The position numbers and the translations under genes were made by a program. The notes below the pieces were generated by a model, which worked only from the letters and a program-made list of their open reading frames with translations, was not told the origin of the DNA and did no database searches. Below are positions 8,134-16,643 of a DNA stretch of 49,467 nt, piece after piece; positions within the stretch are counted from its first letter, which is position 1; the number at the start of each line of letters is the position of its first letter. Source of the stretch: Lentisphaerae bacterium ADurb.Bin242 (lineage in GTDB: Bacteria; Verrucomicrobiota; Lentisphaeria; Victivallales; UBA1829); contig MWCA01000039.1 of the NCBI GenBank assembly GCA_002069785.1, forward strand, positions 1 through 49,467. The letters are read 5' to 3'.

Positions 8134-8209
8134 TGGTGGCGGCTACCGGGCTTGAACCAGTGACCTGTGGATTATGATTCCATCGCTCTACCGACTGAGC
8201 TAAGCCGCC
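8134..8209 (-). tRNA. tRNA with CAU anticodon (probably elongator Met)
   Basis: 76 nt including an encoded CCA. Acceptor GGCGGCT/AGCCGCC pairs fully. The D arm is GCTC-AGTCGGTA-GAGC. The anticodon loop ATCATAA gives CAU, with a stem carrying one A-C mismatch at its top. The variable loop is AGGTC, and the T arm ACTGG-TTCAAGC-CCGGT is complete. The discriminator is A. Elongator tRNA-Met is favoured by the complete acceptor pair at position 1-72 and A73. A lysidine-type tRNA-Ile(CAU) cannot be fully excluded by eye. Confidence 0.93.
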
Positions 8210-8381
8210 GTTTGATGGGCATAATATAACCGTGAATCGTTATTTTTCAAGCCGGATGTGAAGACAATTTCAAAAAAATATCGTCCCCGCGTGCTTCCAA
8301 AATCCCCTTTTTTCCCTGCTTTCAGTTCATTAATCTCTATTATTTCAACGATAAAAAAGGATTTTTTTTTGATTTCAAATA

Positions 8382-8410
8382 TTGAAAACGAAATGACAAA
8401 GAGATATATT
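8382..8410 (+). promoter_or_regulatory. Promoter of the GreA-fusion gene
   Basis: TTGAAA (8382-8387), 17-nt spacer, TATATT (8405-8410). It lies in the AT-rich gap of about 250 bp between the tRNA and the gene, which otherwise shows only A/T runs. Confidence 0.65.
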
Positions 8411-8458
8411 AACAGGTTACAAGGAAACTGAATCCCTCAAGACAAGGAGCGTAATCCA

Positions 8459-10579
8459 ATGATTACCGGACAGCAGGAACTCGAAGACCTGATTATGGCG
8501 GCGGCCCAGGAAGAAAATGACGCGGCCGTAATAAAACTTCTTACCAAAATCAGAACCATTGACCCCAGGATTCTCAAGGAATCCGGAACCAATTTCGATT
8601 TTCTTTTCGACACATGGGACGAATCCGTTTTCAAAAGTGAGGAGAAAGCATCCATCTGCCTTTTCCTTGCCGAACACGCCATACTGGATTCCTCCTCTTT
8701 CCGGATCGCCCTTCACAGTGCGATCCGTAAATTTTTACCCCCCTACATTTCCAGTCCCGCCGTAGCGAAAGCGGTCGGCGCGCGGGATCAGACGATGTGC
8801 GTCCACGATGTGGCTCTCCGCATCCGCAAACTCCAGAAGCTGAAAACCAATGCGTATGTGTTCCAGTTTGAATCCAAGACTTGGGGCCGCATCATCAACG
8901 TGGACAAGGTGGTCGCCTCCATTGCGATCAGCACGTTCGCCACGGGCGGACAGATTTCCATTCCAATCTCCAGCGCGCTGGGCGGCTGCTATTTCTTCGA
9001 GCCCAGCATGGAAATGACCAACATCATCGCGACGAACAAAAGTTCGCTCCGGGATGCCGTCTACTACCGCGAAAGACTGAATCACTATTCCCTTGGCGAA
9101 CTGTCGGAGACCAAAGGCCGGGAAATCCTCCAGCGGATGTTTATCCCTGTGCTTTTCTCTCTGGATGAATTCAGTTCGTGGTGGGACGCCGAGGCTCCCG
9201 CGGCATCGGCCGCCCCCCGGCAGCGCACCTTCCGGGACGCCCGCAGCATCCTGGAGCTTCACACGCTGCTGGCGCCGCTCTCGCCCGCCGAGATCAAGGT
9301 GACTCCCGAGGTGGCGTCGAAACTGGCGAAACTGTTCTCGAACGTTCGTCCCGTCATGACGCCGAAAGACCAGGAAATGCTGGCCGAGTGCATCGCCCAG
9401 CTCGCCGATTCCGCGGACGACGCCACTTTGCGTGTCCTGTTTTCCGGAATCCGCGGGAAGGTTCCCTTCCTGCCCTCCGAAATCACGGAATCCGTTCCCC
9501 TCAAAAATCTGGAAGTATGGGGCCGTCTGCCCGTCCGTCTTTTCCCCGGCTTCCTGAAGGTGGCGTCGCTTCTTTATTCGCGCCTCGAGATCGCCAAGCT
9601 GACGATGATCCTGCCGCTCCGCTGCATCACGATCATTCTCGATACGCTGACGATCGACGATATTTCCGACGCCCTTTTCGCCGCGGACCATCTCCGTTCG
9701 GACATCATCCTCGCCATCTGGAAAAACAGGGCCGCGTATCCGGCCGAAGTCCAGGATTTCATCACCATGGCCAATATTTCCCACGCCCTTTCCGAAGAAG
9801 GACTGCCCAAGGAATGGGCCGCCGCCCAGCGTGAACTCAAAAAGAATCTTTTCGACAAGGCGGATTTCCAGAAGTTCGTTCTGGCGAACGCCGGTTCCAA
9901 CATTCCCTCCATCATCAGTTCGATCCAGCGGATGCGCAACATGGTGCCCGGCGAATGCCAGAGCCTTCTCGTGAAACTGGCCCGTCATTCGCAGGAACTC
10001 ACCGCCCACATCGAAAGCGGCGAAGGCAAGAAGCTTCTGGCGACACAGGGCAGCGAAGAGGGCGTCCGCAAGCACCAGGCGGCTCCGATGACCTCCATGA
10101 AGTCGTACAAGGCGCTGGTTTCGGAACTCGACAACATCGTACGGATCCAGGTCCCGGAGAACAACAAGGCCATCGAACATGCCCGCGGGTTCGGCGATTT
10201 CCGCGAAAACGCCGAATACGACGCCGCAAAGGAACGCAGACGCTTTCTCCAGAGACGCCGTTCCGAACTGGAAACGCTGGTGGCGACCGTCCAGCCCCTG
10301 AACTTCCTTGAATTCAAGGCGGACACCTCCAAGGTCTCCATGGGCACGGCCGTAACCCTCGAGGAAGCCGACGGCACCCGGAAAGTCTATTCGATCGTCG
10401 GCGCGTGGGACGGCAATCCCGACCGCAACCTGGTTTCGTATAAAACAAAATTCGGCGAATCGCTCCTTGGCGCACAGCCCGGTGATTCCGTGACTCTCCC
10501 CGACGGTACCAAAGTCACGGTCAAAAGCATTGCCGCGCTGCCGTCCGCGCTCGCCAAAGAATTGTCGCAGGAAGAGTGA
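8459..10579 (+). CDS. GreA/GreB-type transcription factor domain on a long N-terminal extension
   Basis: 706 residues. The last ~160 (from about 545) are a GreA/GreB protein. They comprise an N-terminal coiled coil with GDFRENAEYDAAKE at its tip, matching the GDxxENAEYxAAKE motif whose acidic residues enter the RNA-polymerase secondary channel to stimulate transcript cleavage. The FKBP-like C-terminal domain follows (SIVGAWDGNPD, LLGAQPGDSVTLPDG). The first ~540 residues are mostly helical, with no family I recognise. Ordinary GreA is about 158 residues, so this is a much larger fusion. AAGGAG is about 10 nt before the ATG. Its stop overlaps the next start in GTGA. Confidence 0.85.
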   Translation: MITGQQELEDLIMAAAQEENDAAVIKLLTKIRTIDPRILKESGTNFDFLFDTWDESVFKSEEKASICLFLAEHAILDSSSFRIALHSAIRKFLPPYISSPAVAKAVGARDQTMCVHDVALRIRKLQKLKTNAYVFQFESKTWGRIINVDKVVASIAISTFATGGQISIPISSALGGCYFFEPSMEMTNIIATNKSSLRDAVYYRERLNHYSLGELSETKGREILQRMFIPVLFSLDEFSSWWDAEAPAASAAPRQRTFRDARSILELHTLLAPLSPAEIKVTPEVASKLAKLFSNVRPVMTPKDQEMLAECIAQLADSADDATLRVLFSGIRGKVPFLPSEITESVPLKNLEVWGRLPVRLFPGFLKVASLLYSRLEIAKLTMILPLRCITIILDTLTIDDISDALFAADHLRSDIILAIWKNRAAYPAEVQDFITMANISHALSEEGLPKEWAAAQRELKKNLFDKADFQKFVLANAGSNIPSIISSIQRMRNMVPGECQSLLVKLARHSQELTAHIESGEGKKLLATQGSEEGVRKHQAAPMTSMKSYKALVSELDNIVRIQVPENNKAIEHARGFGDFRENAEYDAAKERRRFLQRRRSELETLVATVQPLNFLEFKADTSKVSMGTAVTLEEADGTRKVYSIVGAWDGNPDRNLVSYKTKFGESLLGAQPGDSVTLPDGTKVTVKSIAALPSALAKELSQEE

Positions 10580-11436
10580 ACGGCCTTCCGCTGAGAAGCA
10601 AGCCCCGGAGCTGGAAAAAAGCCGGACCGGGCGCTTTTTCAACCGATTGCGTCGGAAACGGTGGCTTCTGCCATGTCCGCTACCGGCATCCGCTTCGTCC
10701 GGAAGCGGCCTCGCTTTCCGGGACGCGACTGCTTTTCTTTTCCGATCTTCATATCCGCCCGCAGACCTCTTTTTCCATCCTTCCAGATTTCGTGAAATGG
10801 AAAGGCATGGATAAAATCCAGGCTCATCTGGTCTCCGCATGCGAAGAATTCCAGCCGGATTATCTGCTTTTCGGAGGCGACCTGATGGCTTTCGTCTCCT
10901 CGTATCCGGACGTGGTGCGTTTCTTCCATTCCCTGAAATCGAAAAAAGAGAAGCTCGGGGTTCACGGCAACTGGGACCGGATGCGTTCCTGGTTTCCCTC
11001 CCGTGAGTGGGAAAAAGGGCTGGAGTCCGCTTCCCTGAAACTGCTGGTCAACCGCGAATACCGGAGGGATGGATTCCGTTTTTTCGGGCTGGACGACTAC
11101 CGGAGAGGAAACCCGCTGTATGTTCCGGCGCAGCGGAAACCTCTTTTCGAATGCGTCCTGTCCCACAATCCGGACACCGTTCCGCTGTCCATGAGCGACG
11201 AGGAACTTTCGGGCGTGGACCTGATCCTCTGCGGGCACACGCACGGCGGACAGCTCCGGATTCCGGGCTTCGGCGCAATCCTGACGTCGTCCGAACATTG
11301 GAAGAAGTTCGAATACGGCCTTTATGAACATAAATCCGGCCGCGCCAGAATGTTTGTCAGCGCCGGAATCGGAATGACCTTCCTCTGGAAACGGTTCTTC
11401 TGTCCGCCCGAGATCGTAATGATCGAACTGGTCTGA
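10576..11436 (+). CDS. Calcineurin-like metallophosphoesterase
   Basis: 286 residues. Metal-binding motifs in order: SDLH (D-x-H) near residue 57, FGGDLM (GGD), HGNWDR (normally GNHD) and CGHTHGG. The pattern fits membrane-independent YkuE/LpxH-type phosphoesterases. The usual His of the GNHD motif, which helps stabilise the transition state, is replaced by Trp. The GTG start overlaps the GreA-fusion stop (GTGA), so the two are translationally coupled, although no functional link is evident. There is no signal peptide or membrane helix. Substrate unknown. Confidence 0.85.
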   Translation: MNGLPLRSKPRSWKKAGPGAFSTDCVGNGGFCHVRYRHPLRPEAASLSGTRLLFFSDLHIRPQTSFSILPDFVKWKGMDKIQAHLVSACEEFQPDYLLFGGDLMAFVSSYPDVVRFFHSLKSKKEKLGVHGNWDRMRSWFPSREWEKGLESASLKLLVNREYRRDGFRFFGLDDYRRGNPLYVPAQRKPLFECVLSHNPDTVPLSMSDEELSGVDLILCGHTHGGQLRIPGFGAILTSSEHWKKFEYGLYEHKSGRARMFVSAGIGMTFLWKRFFCPPEIVMIELV

Positions 11437-11483
11437 CGCTTTTTCGCCCGGAACGTTTTTCTTTTCCAGGCTCCCCCTCTTAT

Positions 11484-11813
11484 TCAAACAGACGCCAGCG
11501 GCAGCAGCGGAGCCTTGCCCGGCCGTTTATAGTTCATCAGAAGGGAACCGGCCGCCGCGACCGCAAGGCCGGCGTCCCGGTCGTCCAGCGGACCGGAAGA
11601 GAGGAGTTCGGGTTTGCTCCAGGTCTTCGCTCCGTCCGTGGAAGTATAGAGGCATACACGCCCGAAGGGGCAGACGTGCAATTCACGCTGACCGGAACAG
11701 ACCGCCATCAGTTTGTCGTTTCCGGCATGAATGAGCGTCGGCCAACCGCTGTAGCCGGGATTGTCTTCCGTATTAATCCAGCTCTCGAACCATTTCTCCA
11801 TTTTCATCCGCAA
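11484..11813 (-). pseudogene. Truncated sialidase (BNR repeat) gene, N-terminal remnant
   Basis: 109 residues where a family member has about 350-400. It contains SGWPTLIHAGNDKLMAVCSG, then HVCPFGRVCLYTSTDGAKTW (an Asp-box, S-x-D-x-G-x-x-W) and GPLDDRDAGLAV. These match the first blade of exo-alpha-sialidase-type propellers. After MNYKRP the reading frame ends within 15 codons, and only 47 nt remain before the metallophosphoesterase gene, so the rest has been deleted. AGGAGAG stands before the ATG, and the promoter upstream is intact. A stable product is unlikely. Confidence 0.7.
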
Positions 11814-11855
11814 CTCTCCTGAATTATCTTCCGGTTGTTTTTCGAACCGGGGTAT

Positions 11856-11884
11856 ACCATAACGCGGGAAAAAACGGTTTTCAA
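11856..11884 (-). promoter_or_regulatory. Intact promoter of the truncated sialidase gene
   Basis: Minus strand: TTGAAA (11884-11879), 17-nt spacer, TATGGT (11861-11856). Confidence 0.55.
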
Positions 11885-11896
11885 GGGAAAATCTTT

Positions 11897-11913
11897 AAAT
11901 TGTAGTACAATTT
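11897..11913. promoter_or_regulatory. Perfect 17-bp palindrome upstream of the sialidase promoter (candidate operator)
   Basis: AAATTGTAGTACAATTT: two 8-bp arms around a central G. It lies 12 bp upstream of the -35 box. Its core TTGTA-N-TACAA resembles operators of GntR-type regulators, including GntR/LacI hybrids such as AraR. Confidence 0.55.
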
Positions 11914-11924
11914 GACAATTATCC

Positions 11925-11942
11925 AAAAAACCTCCCGGGAGG
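11925..11942 (-). terminator. Possible short terminator after leuCD
   Basis: On the minus strand CCTCCCGGGAGG is followed directly by TTTTTT. The stem is only 4 bp once a loop is allowed, so it would be weak. Confidence 0.35.
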
Positions 11943-11965
11943 GAACGGAGAAGAAGCGGAAAGGT

Positions 11966-12490
11966 TCAGTATTTGCTGTCCGCGTATTCCACCCAGCCGC
12001 CGGCTTTGACCAGTTCGAGGTCGAAGGAGCCGATCGCGAACGGATACACCTTCTGGGTGTCGGCATTGGAAATGGTGAACGTGAAGTTCTCCATATCCGT
12101 CTCGCAGGAAGCGTCCGAAGCGGCAAACGTCTTGAAAATGTCATCGATGACTTCGGCGGAAAGGGAGACCGCCATCAGGCCGCAGTTGAACATGTTCTGC
12201 CGGAAAATCCGGGCGAAGTTCTCCGCAATGACCAGATTGATGTGGTTGCATTCCAGCACCCACGGGGCATGCTCGCGCGAGGAGCCGCAGCCGAAATTCG
12301 CCCGCGTGACGATCACGTTTTTCCCGGCGATGTCCCGGCGCGGATCGAATCCGGGCAGGGAAAGGTCTTCGAGACAGTACGGCTTGAGGGCCGTCTTGGT
12401 GAGCTCCGTCAGATATTTGGCGGGAATGATCTCGTCGGTATTGATGTCCGAGCGGTCCAGGAACAGAATTTTTCCGCTGAAGTTTTTCAT
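11966..12490 (-). CDS. leuD: 3-isopropylmalate dehydratase small subunit
   Basis: 174 residues, the length of the archaeal-type small subunit rather than the ~200 of the Escherichia coli form. DRSDINTDEIIPAKYL near the start and ANFGCGSSREHAPW at about residues 67-80 are the swivelling-domain signatures. The loop after AKYL (TELTKTALKP) determines substrate in this family and does not match the YLRST type. Isopropylmalate, homoaconitate or another 2-substituted malate could therefore be the substrate. It lies 13 nt after leuC in the same transcript. leuA and leuB are not in the window. Confidence 0.88.
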   Translation of the reverse strand: MKNFSGKILFLDRSDINTDEIIPAKYLTELTKTALKPYCLEDLSLPGFDPRRDIAGKNVIVTRANFGCGSSREHAPWVLECNHINLVIAENFARIFRQNMFNCGLMAVSLSAEVIDDIFKTFAASDASCETDMENFTFTISNADTQKVYPFAIGSFDLELVKAGGWVEYADSKY

Positions 12491-12503
12491 GATGCAGCCT
12501 TTC

Positions 12504-13790
12504 TCAACTTTTGAAGAGGGGGGAATTGGTGATGTGACCGGCGATGGCCGTCGCGGCCGCGGTGGCCGGACTCATCAAGTGGACCATGCCGCCCTTGCCC
12601 ATGCGTCCGTTGAAGTTGCGGTTGGTCGTGGAGGCGCAGGATTCGCCCTTTGCCAGCACGCCGTTGCTCATGCCCAGGCACGCTCCGCACGTCGGGTTCG
12701 TCACGCAGAATCCGGCCTCCATGAAAATCTTGATCAGCCCCTCGTCGAGCGCCTGTTCAAAGATTTTCGGGGTGGCGGGCGAAACGATCGCGCGCACCTT
12801 CGGACTGATTTTCTTTCCTTTCAGGATGGACGCGGCAATCCGGAGGTCCTCAATGCGCCCGTTCGTACAGGAGCCGATGTAAATCTGGTTCACCGGCGTG
12901 CCTTCCATCTCGCGCACGGGCTTGACCTGGTCCGGCTTGTAGTTGAACGTGACCATGGGTTCCACCGCCGAGGCGTCCACCGCGATGTCCTTGACGTATT
13001 CGGCGTCGGCGTCGGGCAGCCACTTCGAGTATTCCTTGAGCGCGGCCTCCGGCGTGGCGAACTCGTCCTTGATGAAGGGCCAGAGATACTGGACCGTCGT
13101 CCTGTCCGGATAACAGATTCCGCACGTGGCTCCGGCCTCGACCGCCATATTGGACAGCGTCATGCGGGACTCCATGCTCATGGCGTCCACAACGGGACCG
13201 GCAAATTCGATGACCTTGTCGGTCGCGCCGTTGACCGTGAGCATTTTAATGATCGCCAGGATCAGGTCTTTGGCATAGACGCCTTCCCGCAGAGCGCCGT
13301 TGATCCGGATGCGGATGGTTTCGGGCGAGCGCATCGTACAGACGCCCTTGAGGATTCCCACTTCCAGGTCGGTCGTGCCGACACCCGCGGCGAACGCGCC
13401 GAAAGCGCCGTGCGTGCACGTGTGGGAATCGCCCATGATGATGGTGAAACCGGGGCGGACAAAGCCTTTCTCCGGGAAAAGCGCATGGCAGACGCCATTG
13501 GCTCCGATGTCGAAGAAATCCTTGATCCCGTGACGGCGGGCCCACTCGCGCAGGGTCTTGCCCTGTTCGGCGGTCTTGGAGTCCTTGGCCGGGGTGACGT
13601 GGTCGATCACCGCCTTGATTTTGGAGGCGTCAAACACGCGGTCCTTGCCCTTTTCGACCAGGTCGTTGATCGCGATCGGAGTTGTGATCTCATGACAGAA
13701 AACCCTGTCGAGGGAAAGTACGGAGACACCTTCCGCCGGCGTGTCGATCCGGTGAGCCTCGAAAATCTTTTGCGCGGTTGTCTTTTCCAT
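12504..13790 (-). CDS. leuC: 3-isopropylmalate dehydratase large subunit
   Basis: 428 residues. The Fe-S cluster cysteines are visible in GSCTNGR and NPTCGACLG, and GDSHTCTHGAFGAFAAGVGTTD is the aconitase-family signature. The ATG at 13790 (MEKTTAQKIFEAH) is chosen because AGGAG lies 8 nt upstream; a start further upstream would run into the neighbouring gene's end. The ~420-residue length and MEKTTAQK-type opening place it in the archaeal-like LeuC/HacA subgroup. Together with LeuD it interconverts 2- and 3-isopropylmalate in leucine synthesis if the standard assignment holds. Confidence 0.92.
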   Translation of the reverse strand: MEKTTAQKIFEAHRIDTPAEGVSVLSLDRVFCHEITTPIAINDLVEKGKDRVFDASKIKAVIDHVTPAKDSKTAEQGKTLREWARRHGIKDFFDIGANGVCHALFPEKGFVRPGFTIIMGDSHTCTHGAFGAFAAGVGTTDLEVGILKGVCTMRSPETIRIRINGALREGVYAKDLILAIIKMLTVNGATDKVIEFAGPVVDAMSMESRMTLSNMAVEAGATCGICYPDRTTVQYLWPFIKDEFATPEAALKEYSKWLPDADAEYVKDIAVDASAVEPMVTFNYKPDQVKPVREMEGTPVNQIYIGSCTNGRIEDLRIAASILKGKKISPKVRAIVSPATPKIFEQALDEGLIKIFMEAGFCVTNPTCGACLGMSNGVLAKGESCASTTNRNFNGRMGKGGMVHLMSPATAAATAIAGHITNSPLFKS

Positions 13791-13828
13791 GAGTCGTCTC
13801 CTATGATTGGTTGAAGATTGCAACCCGT

Positions 13829-13857
13829 AATATATTGCATCTTCTCCCAAAAAGCAA
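13829..13857 (-). promoter_or_regulatory. Promoter of leuCD
   Basis: Minus strand: TTGCTT (13857-13852), 17-nt spacer, TATATT (13834-13829), about 40 nt before the leuC start. Confidence 0.6.
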
Positions 13858-13902
13858 GAGATCATGAGCCTTTTTTGGAAACACGGCGCATCCGGACCGG
13901 GA

Positions 13903-15723
13903 TCAATCGGGGGAAATGAAAAACGGCGGCGCTCCAAGGTCTTCCAGAAAGACGATCGGAATGAAGCCGGTCATCCAGCCGGCCATGATGGCGTAAGCCC
14001 CCCAATCGAGGTCCTTGTTCAGACCGTAGTAATCGCCGTTGTCCATGTCGAAACCGCGCATCCAGCCGCCGTTGAAACGGGGATCGCCGCTTTGAATCTG
14101 AATGCGGAGCAGGAACCGTTTCAGGGCCTGATACATGCGTTCCGCCCGCGTTCTTTCCGGATGATCCGGAGGCAGACGCCGCAGCACGGACAGCGCACAG
14201 AACACAATGTTATTGCAGTAGAGAAGATCGGCGATGCGGTCGCTGCCGTCGCCGATCGCGACTCCGGCCTCGGCGTGGTCTTTCAGACGGATGGCGCACT
14301 CGATGATCCCGCCCGACGGGTGCTGCTGTTTTTCGAAAAAGTCAAGAACCCGCGCGATTCTTCCGGAGTAATCCCGGTCCGTCCGGACCTGGGCGCACGC
14401 GAGCATCAGCAGATACCGGCTGTAGGTGAAATTGTCGGAAAAACCGAACGGAGCCACATCGGGAAACTTCTCCCCGATCCGTTCGATGATCCGGAGGGCG
14501 GCCGCCCGGTATTTTTCTTCCCTCAACTGAAGCAGAAACGACACCATTTCTCCGTAGAAAACAGGGTTGTCGTTGGATTCGCGTCCCGCATACCCGTCCT
14601 CCATCCGGAAATGCCCGCAGCAGAGACCGTCTTTCGCCAGCCATCGGAGAAAGGCGTCCGCCAGGGACCGCGCGGCCTCCAGATACCGGGTCCGCCCGGT
14701 GCACCGGTAAAGATTCACCATCGCCAGACCGCCCCGCGCACAATCCGAGGAATACACCGTGTCTTTGTTGTCGAACCACTTGAAGAACCCGCCGGGCTCC
14801 TGAATATTCCGGTCCAGCAGAAAATCCGCAAGATTGCACCCGGTTTCCACCAGACGTTCCGAACGGCAATGCTTTCCGGCCATTGCAAAGAATGCGCCGG
14901 TGAGCAGTTCGCTGTCCGTCCGCAGATTCGAGCGGACCCCGAGGTCGTTGGAACGGATCATCTCGAACATCCCCTGCGAACCGTCCGGAGCCCGGAGCAG
15001 CCCCGATTTCTCATGCCATTCCAGCGCTTTCCGGACCGCTTCGTCCGGACTTGTCCCCCCGGATGGATTCAGGCGTTCGGGAAACACCCGGTCGAACGCC
15101 CGCTCGACCGCCTTCCGTGGACGCCCGGCCACTTCGCTCCAGAGATCCGCATACAGCTTTCGCCAGCGGTGGCGCGGACGCATGAAAAGGACGTCGTACG
15201 CGCTCAAATTCATGGCGGCGGAGAAGCCATGCTCCCCGCACCGGCTCAGAACCGGGAACGAATACGCGCCTTCCCGGAAAACGGTATGGGTCCCGATGCA
15301 GTTTTCGACCGAAGCCAGCGTTTCGCTCCGGGCAAGGACGGGGTGATAATACGAACCGCGCGCCTGGAGGATGCCCCCGTCATACCGGAGGTATTCCTGA
15401 AAAAAGAAGCGTTCCCTTCCGACGATCTGACAGCCGGACAGTCCCGAATGAAGGTAATCCTGCGCATCATAATTTTCCACATACAGCCGGGCGCCGTTCC
15501 TCTTCCATTCCAGAAAACGCATGACCCGTTCAAAATCCATTTCGGGGATGCGGCGCACGCCCTTCTCATAGTCCGGCAGAAGCACATATACCGGAGAGTT
15601 GCCGGCATCGTCCAGGGGAATCTGATCCGGCGCGGAAAAAAAAGTCAGGTCCGCATCCGCTCCGGTCATTGTCCTGAAAAACATCCGGAACGCTTCCGTT
15701 CCGCCGCAAAGAAAATACTTCAT
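13903..15723 (-). CDS. Predicted carbohydrate-active (alpha/alpha)-barrel protein of unknown specificity
   Basis: 606 residues with no signal peptide, so cytoplasmic. The first ~240 residues form an alpha/beta region reminiscent of ThuA/glutamine-amidotransferase-like folds (YVLLPDYEKG, ENYDAQDYLHSGLSG). The remainder is helical with repeats typical of six-hairpin glycosidases and epimerases (ARGGLAMVNLYRCTGRTRYL, ARSLADAFLRWL). No catalytic residues can be assigned with confidence. The start at 15723 is supported by GGGAGG about 8 nt upstream. A strong promoter precedes it, and a divergent IclR-type gene lies across a 180-bp gap, suggesting sugar-regulated expression. Confidence 0.65.
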   Translation of the reverse strand: MKYFLCGGTEAFRMFFRTMTGADADLTFFSAPDQIPLDDAGNSPVYVLLPDYEKGVRRIPEMDFERVMRFLEWKRNGARLYVENYDAQDYLHSGLSGCQIVGRERFFFQEYLRYDGGILQARGSYYHPVLARSETLASVENCIGTHTVFREGAYSFPVLSRCGEHGFSAAMNLSAYDVLFMRPRHRWRKLYADLWSEVAGRPRKAVERAFDRVFPERLNPSGGTSPDEAVRKALEWHEKSGLLRAPDGSQGMFEMIRSNDLGVRSNLRTDSELLTGAFFAMAGKHCRSERLVETGCNLADFLLDRNIQEPGGFFKWFDNKDTVYSSDCARGGLAMVNLYRCTGRTRYLEAARSLADAFLRWLAKDGLCCGHFRMEDGYAGRESNDNPVFYGEMVSFLLQLREEKYRAAALRIIERIGEKFPDVAPFGFSDNFTYSRYLLMLACAQVRTDRDYSGRIARVLDFFEKQQHPSGGIIECAIRLKDHAEAGVAIGDGSDRIADLLYCNNIVFCALSVLRRLPPDHPERTRAERMYQALKRFLLRIQIQSGDPRFNGGWMRGFDMDNGDYYGLNKDLDWGAYAIMAGWMTGFIPIVFLEDLGAPPFFISPD

Positions 15724-15748
15724 TTTCAAAACCTCCCGATGTTTCCGG

Positions 15749-15777
15749 ATTATACTCTTTCCCTGAAAGGAATGCAA
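15749..15777 (-). promoter_or_regulatory. Promoter of the alpha-barrel protein gene
   Basis: Minus strand: TTGCAT (15777-15772), 17-nt spacer, TATAAT (15754-15749). A very AT-rich stretch at about 15790-15840, with repeated TTCAA/TTGAA words, lies directly upstream and may hold the site for the divergent IclR protein. Confidence 0.65.
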
Positions 15778-15848
15778 GAAACCGTCCCTGGAAATTTGAC
15801 AATATTTCAATTTTAATTCAACAATGTCGAATAATGCCGTAAAAAATC

Positions 15849-15876
15849 TTGCTTTTTCCGGATCGGGCGATAGATT
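15849..15876 (+). promoter_or_regulatory. Possible promoter of the IclR-type gene
   Basis: TTGCTT (15849-15854), 16-nt spacer, TAGATT (15871-15876). Confidence 0.4.
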
Positions 15877-15902
15877 ACCCATAGGAATATGAGGAAAGCG
15901 CC

Positions 15903-16643
15903 ATGAAGAAAATACAATCCGTCGAACGCGCCGTTGCCGTTCTCGAACTGCTGGACTCTCTGGAAGGAAACACCGGGCTGGGGGTCAACGAGGTTGCCCG
16001 CCTTCTGAAGCTGAAACCGCCGACCGTGCACAATTTTCTCCAGACGCTGGCCGAACTCGGGTATCTGGAACAGAACGAGCATTGTAAATACAGGCTGGCG
16101 GAACGGACCCAGTGGCTGGGGTGGGAGGGAAAGCGCAAGGAGCTCCTGATCGCGGCGGCCCGGCCCCACGCGGCAAGGCTGTCGCTGGACCTGAACGAGA
16201 CCGTCATCCTCACCGCGCAGTCGGGCTTTTACTGGCAGACGCTGCTGCGGTTCGAGAGCAATCACGGGCTCATGGTGCGGGACAATCTTCCCGTCAACAC
16301 GAATTTCTACATCAGCGCAACGGGCCGCTGCATTCTCAGCCAGCTTCCGGCCAGAGAACTGGAGCGTCTGATCGCGCATTTCCGGCTTCCCCTCCCCTCG
16401 GAATGGGCCGGAGCGGAGACCCTGGAAGGCATGCTTGCCGCGCTCGAAAAAATCCGGTATGACCGCTATGAACTCATTCACACCGACAACGGGGTTTCGG
16501 GCGCGGGCGCGGTCATAACGCCCTTCCGGAACGCGGCGGTCGGCGCGCTCGGGGTCTACCTTCCCACCTTCCGTTTCAAGGGCGAACACCGGAAAGAGAT
16601 TCTCGATGGTCTGCGAACCGCCGCGGCGAGGATCAGACCTTGA
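15903..16643 (+). CDS. IclR family transcriptional regulator
   Basis: 246 residues. The N-terminal winged helix-turn-helix is VERAVAVLELLDSL followed by GVNEVARLLKLKPPTVHNFL and a wing (YRLAERTQWLGW). The ~170-residue C-terminal GAF-like effector domain ends with the family's A-A-R-I segment. IclR proteins usually govern catabolic genes beside them, so the divergent alpha-barrel gene is the natural target. The 3' end overlaps the convergent lipA gene by 11 nt, so the two mRNAs are complementary at their ends. Confidence 0.9.
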   Translation: MKKIQSVERAVAVLELLDSLEGNTGLGVNEVARLLKLKPPTVHNFLQTLAELGYLEQNEHCKYRLAERTQWLGWEGKRKELLIAAARPHAARLSLDLNETVILTAQSGFYWQTLLRFESNHGLMVRDNLPVNTNFYISATGRCILSQLPARELERLIAHFRLPLPSEWAGAETLEGMLAALEKIRYDRYELIHTDNGVSGAGAVITPFRNAAVGALGVYLPTFRFKGEHRKEILDGLRTAAARIRP

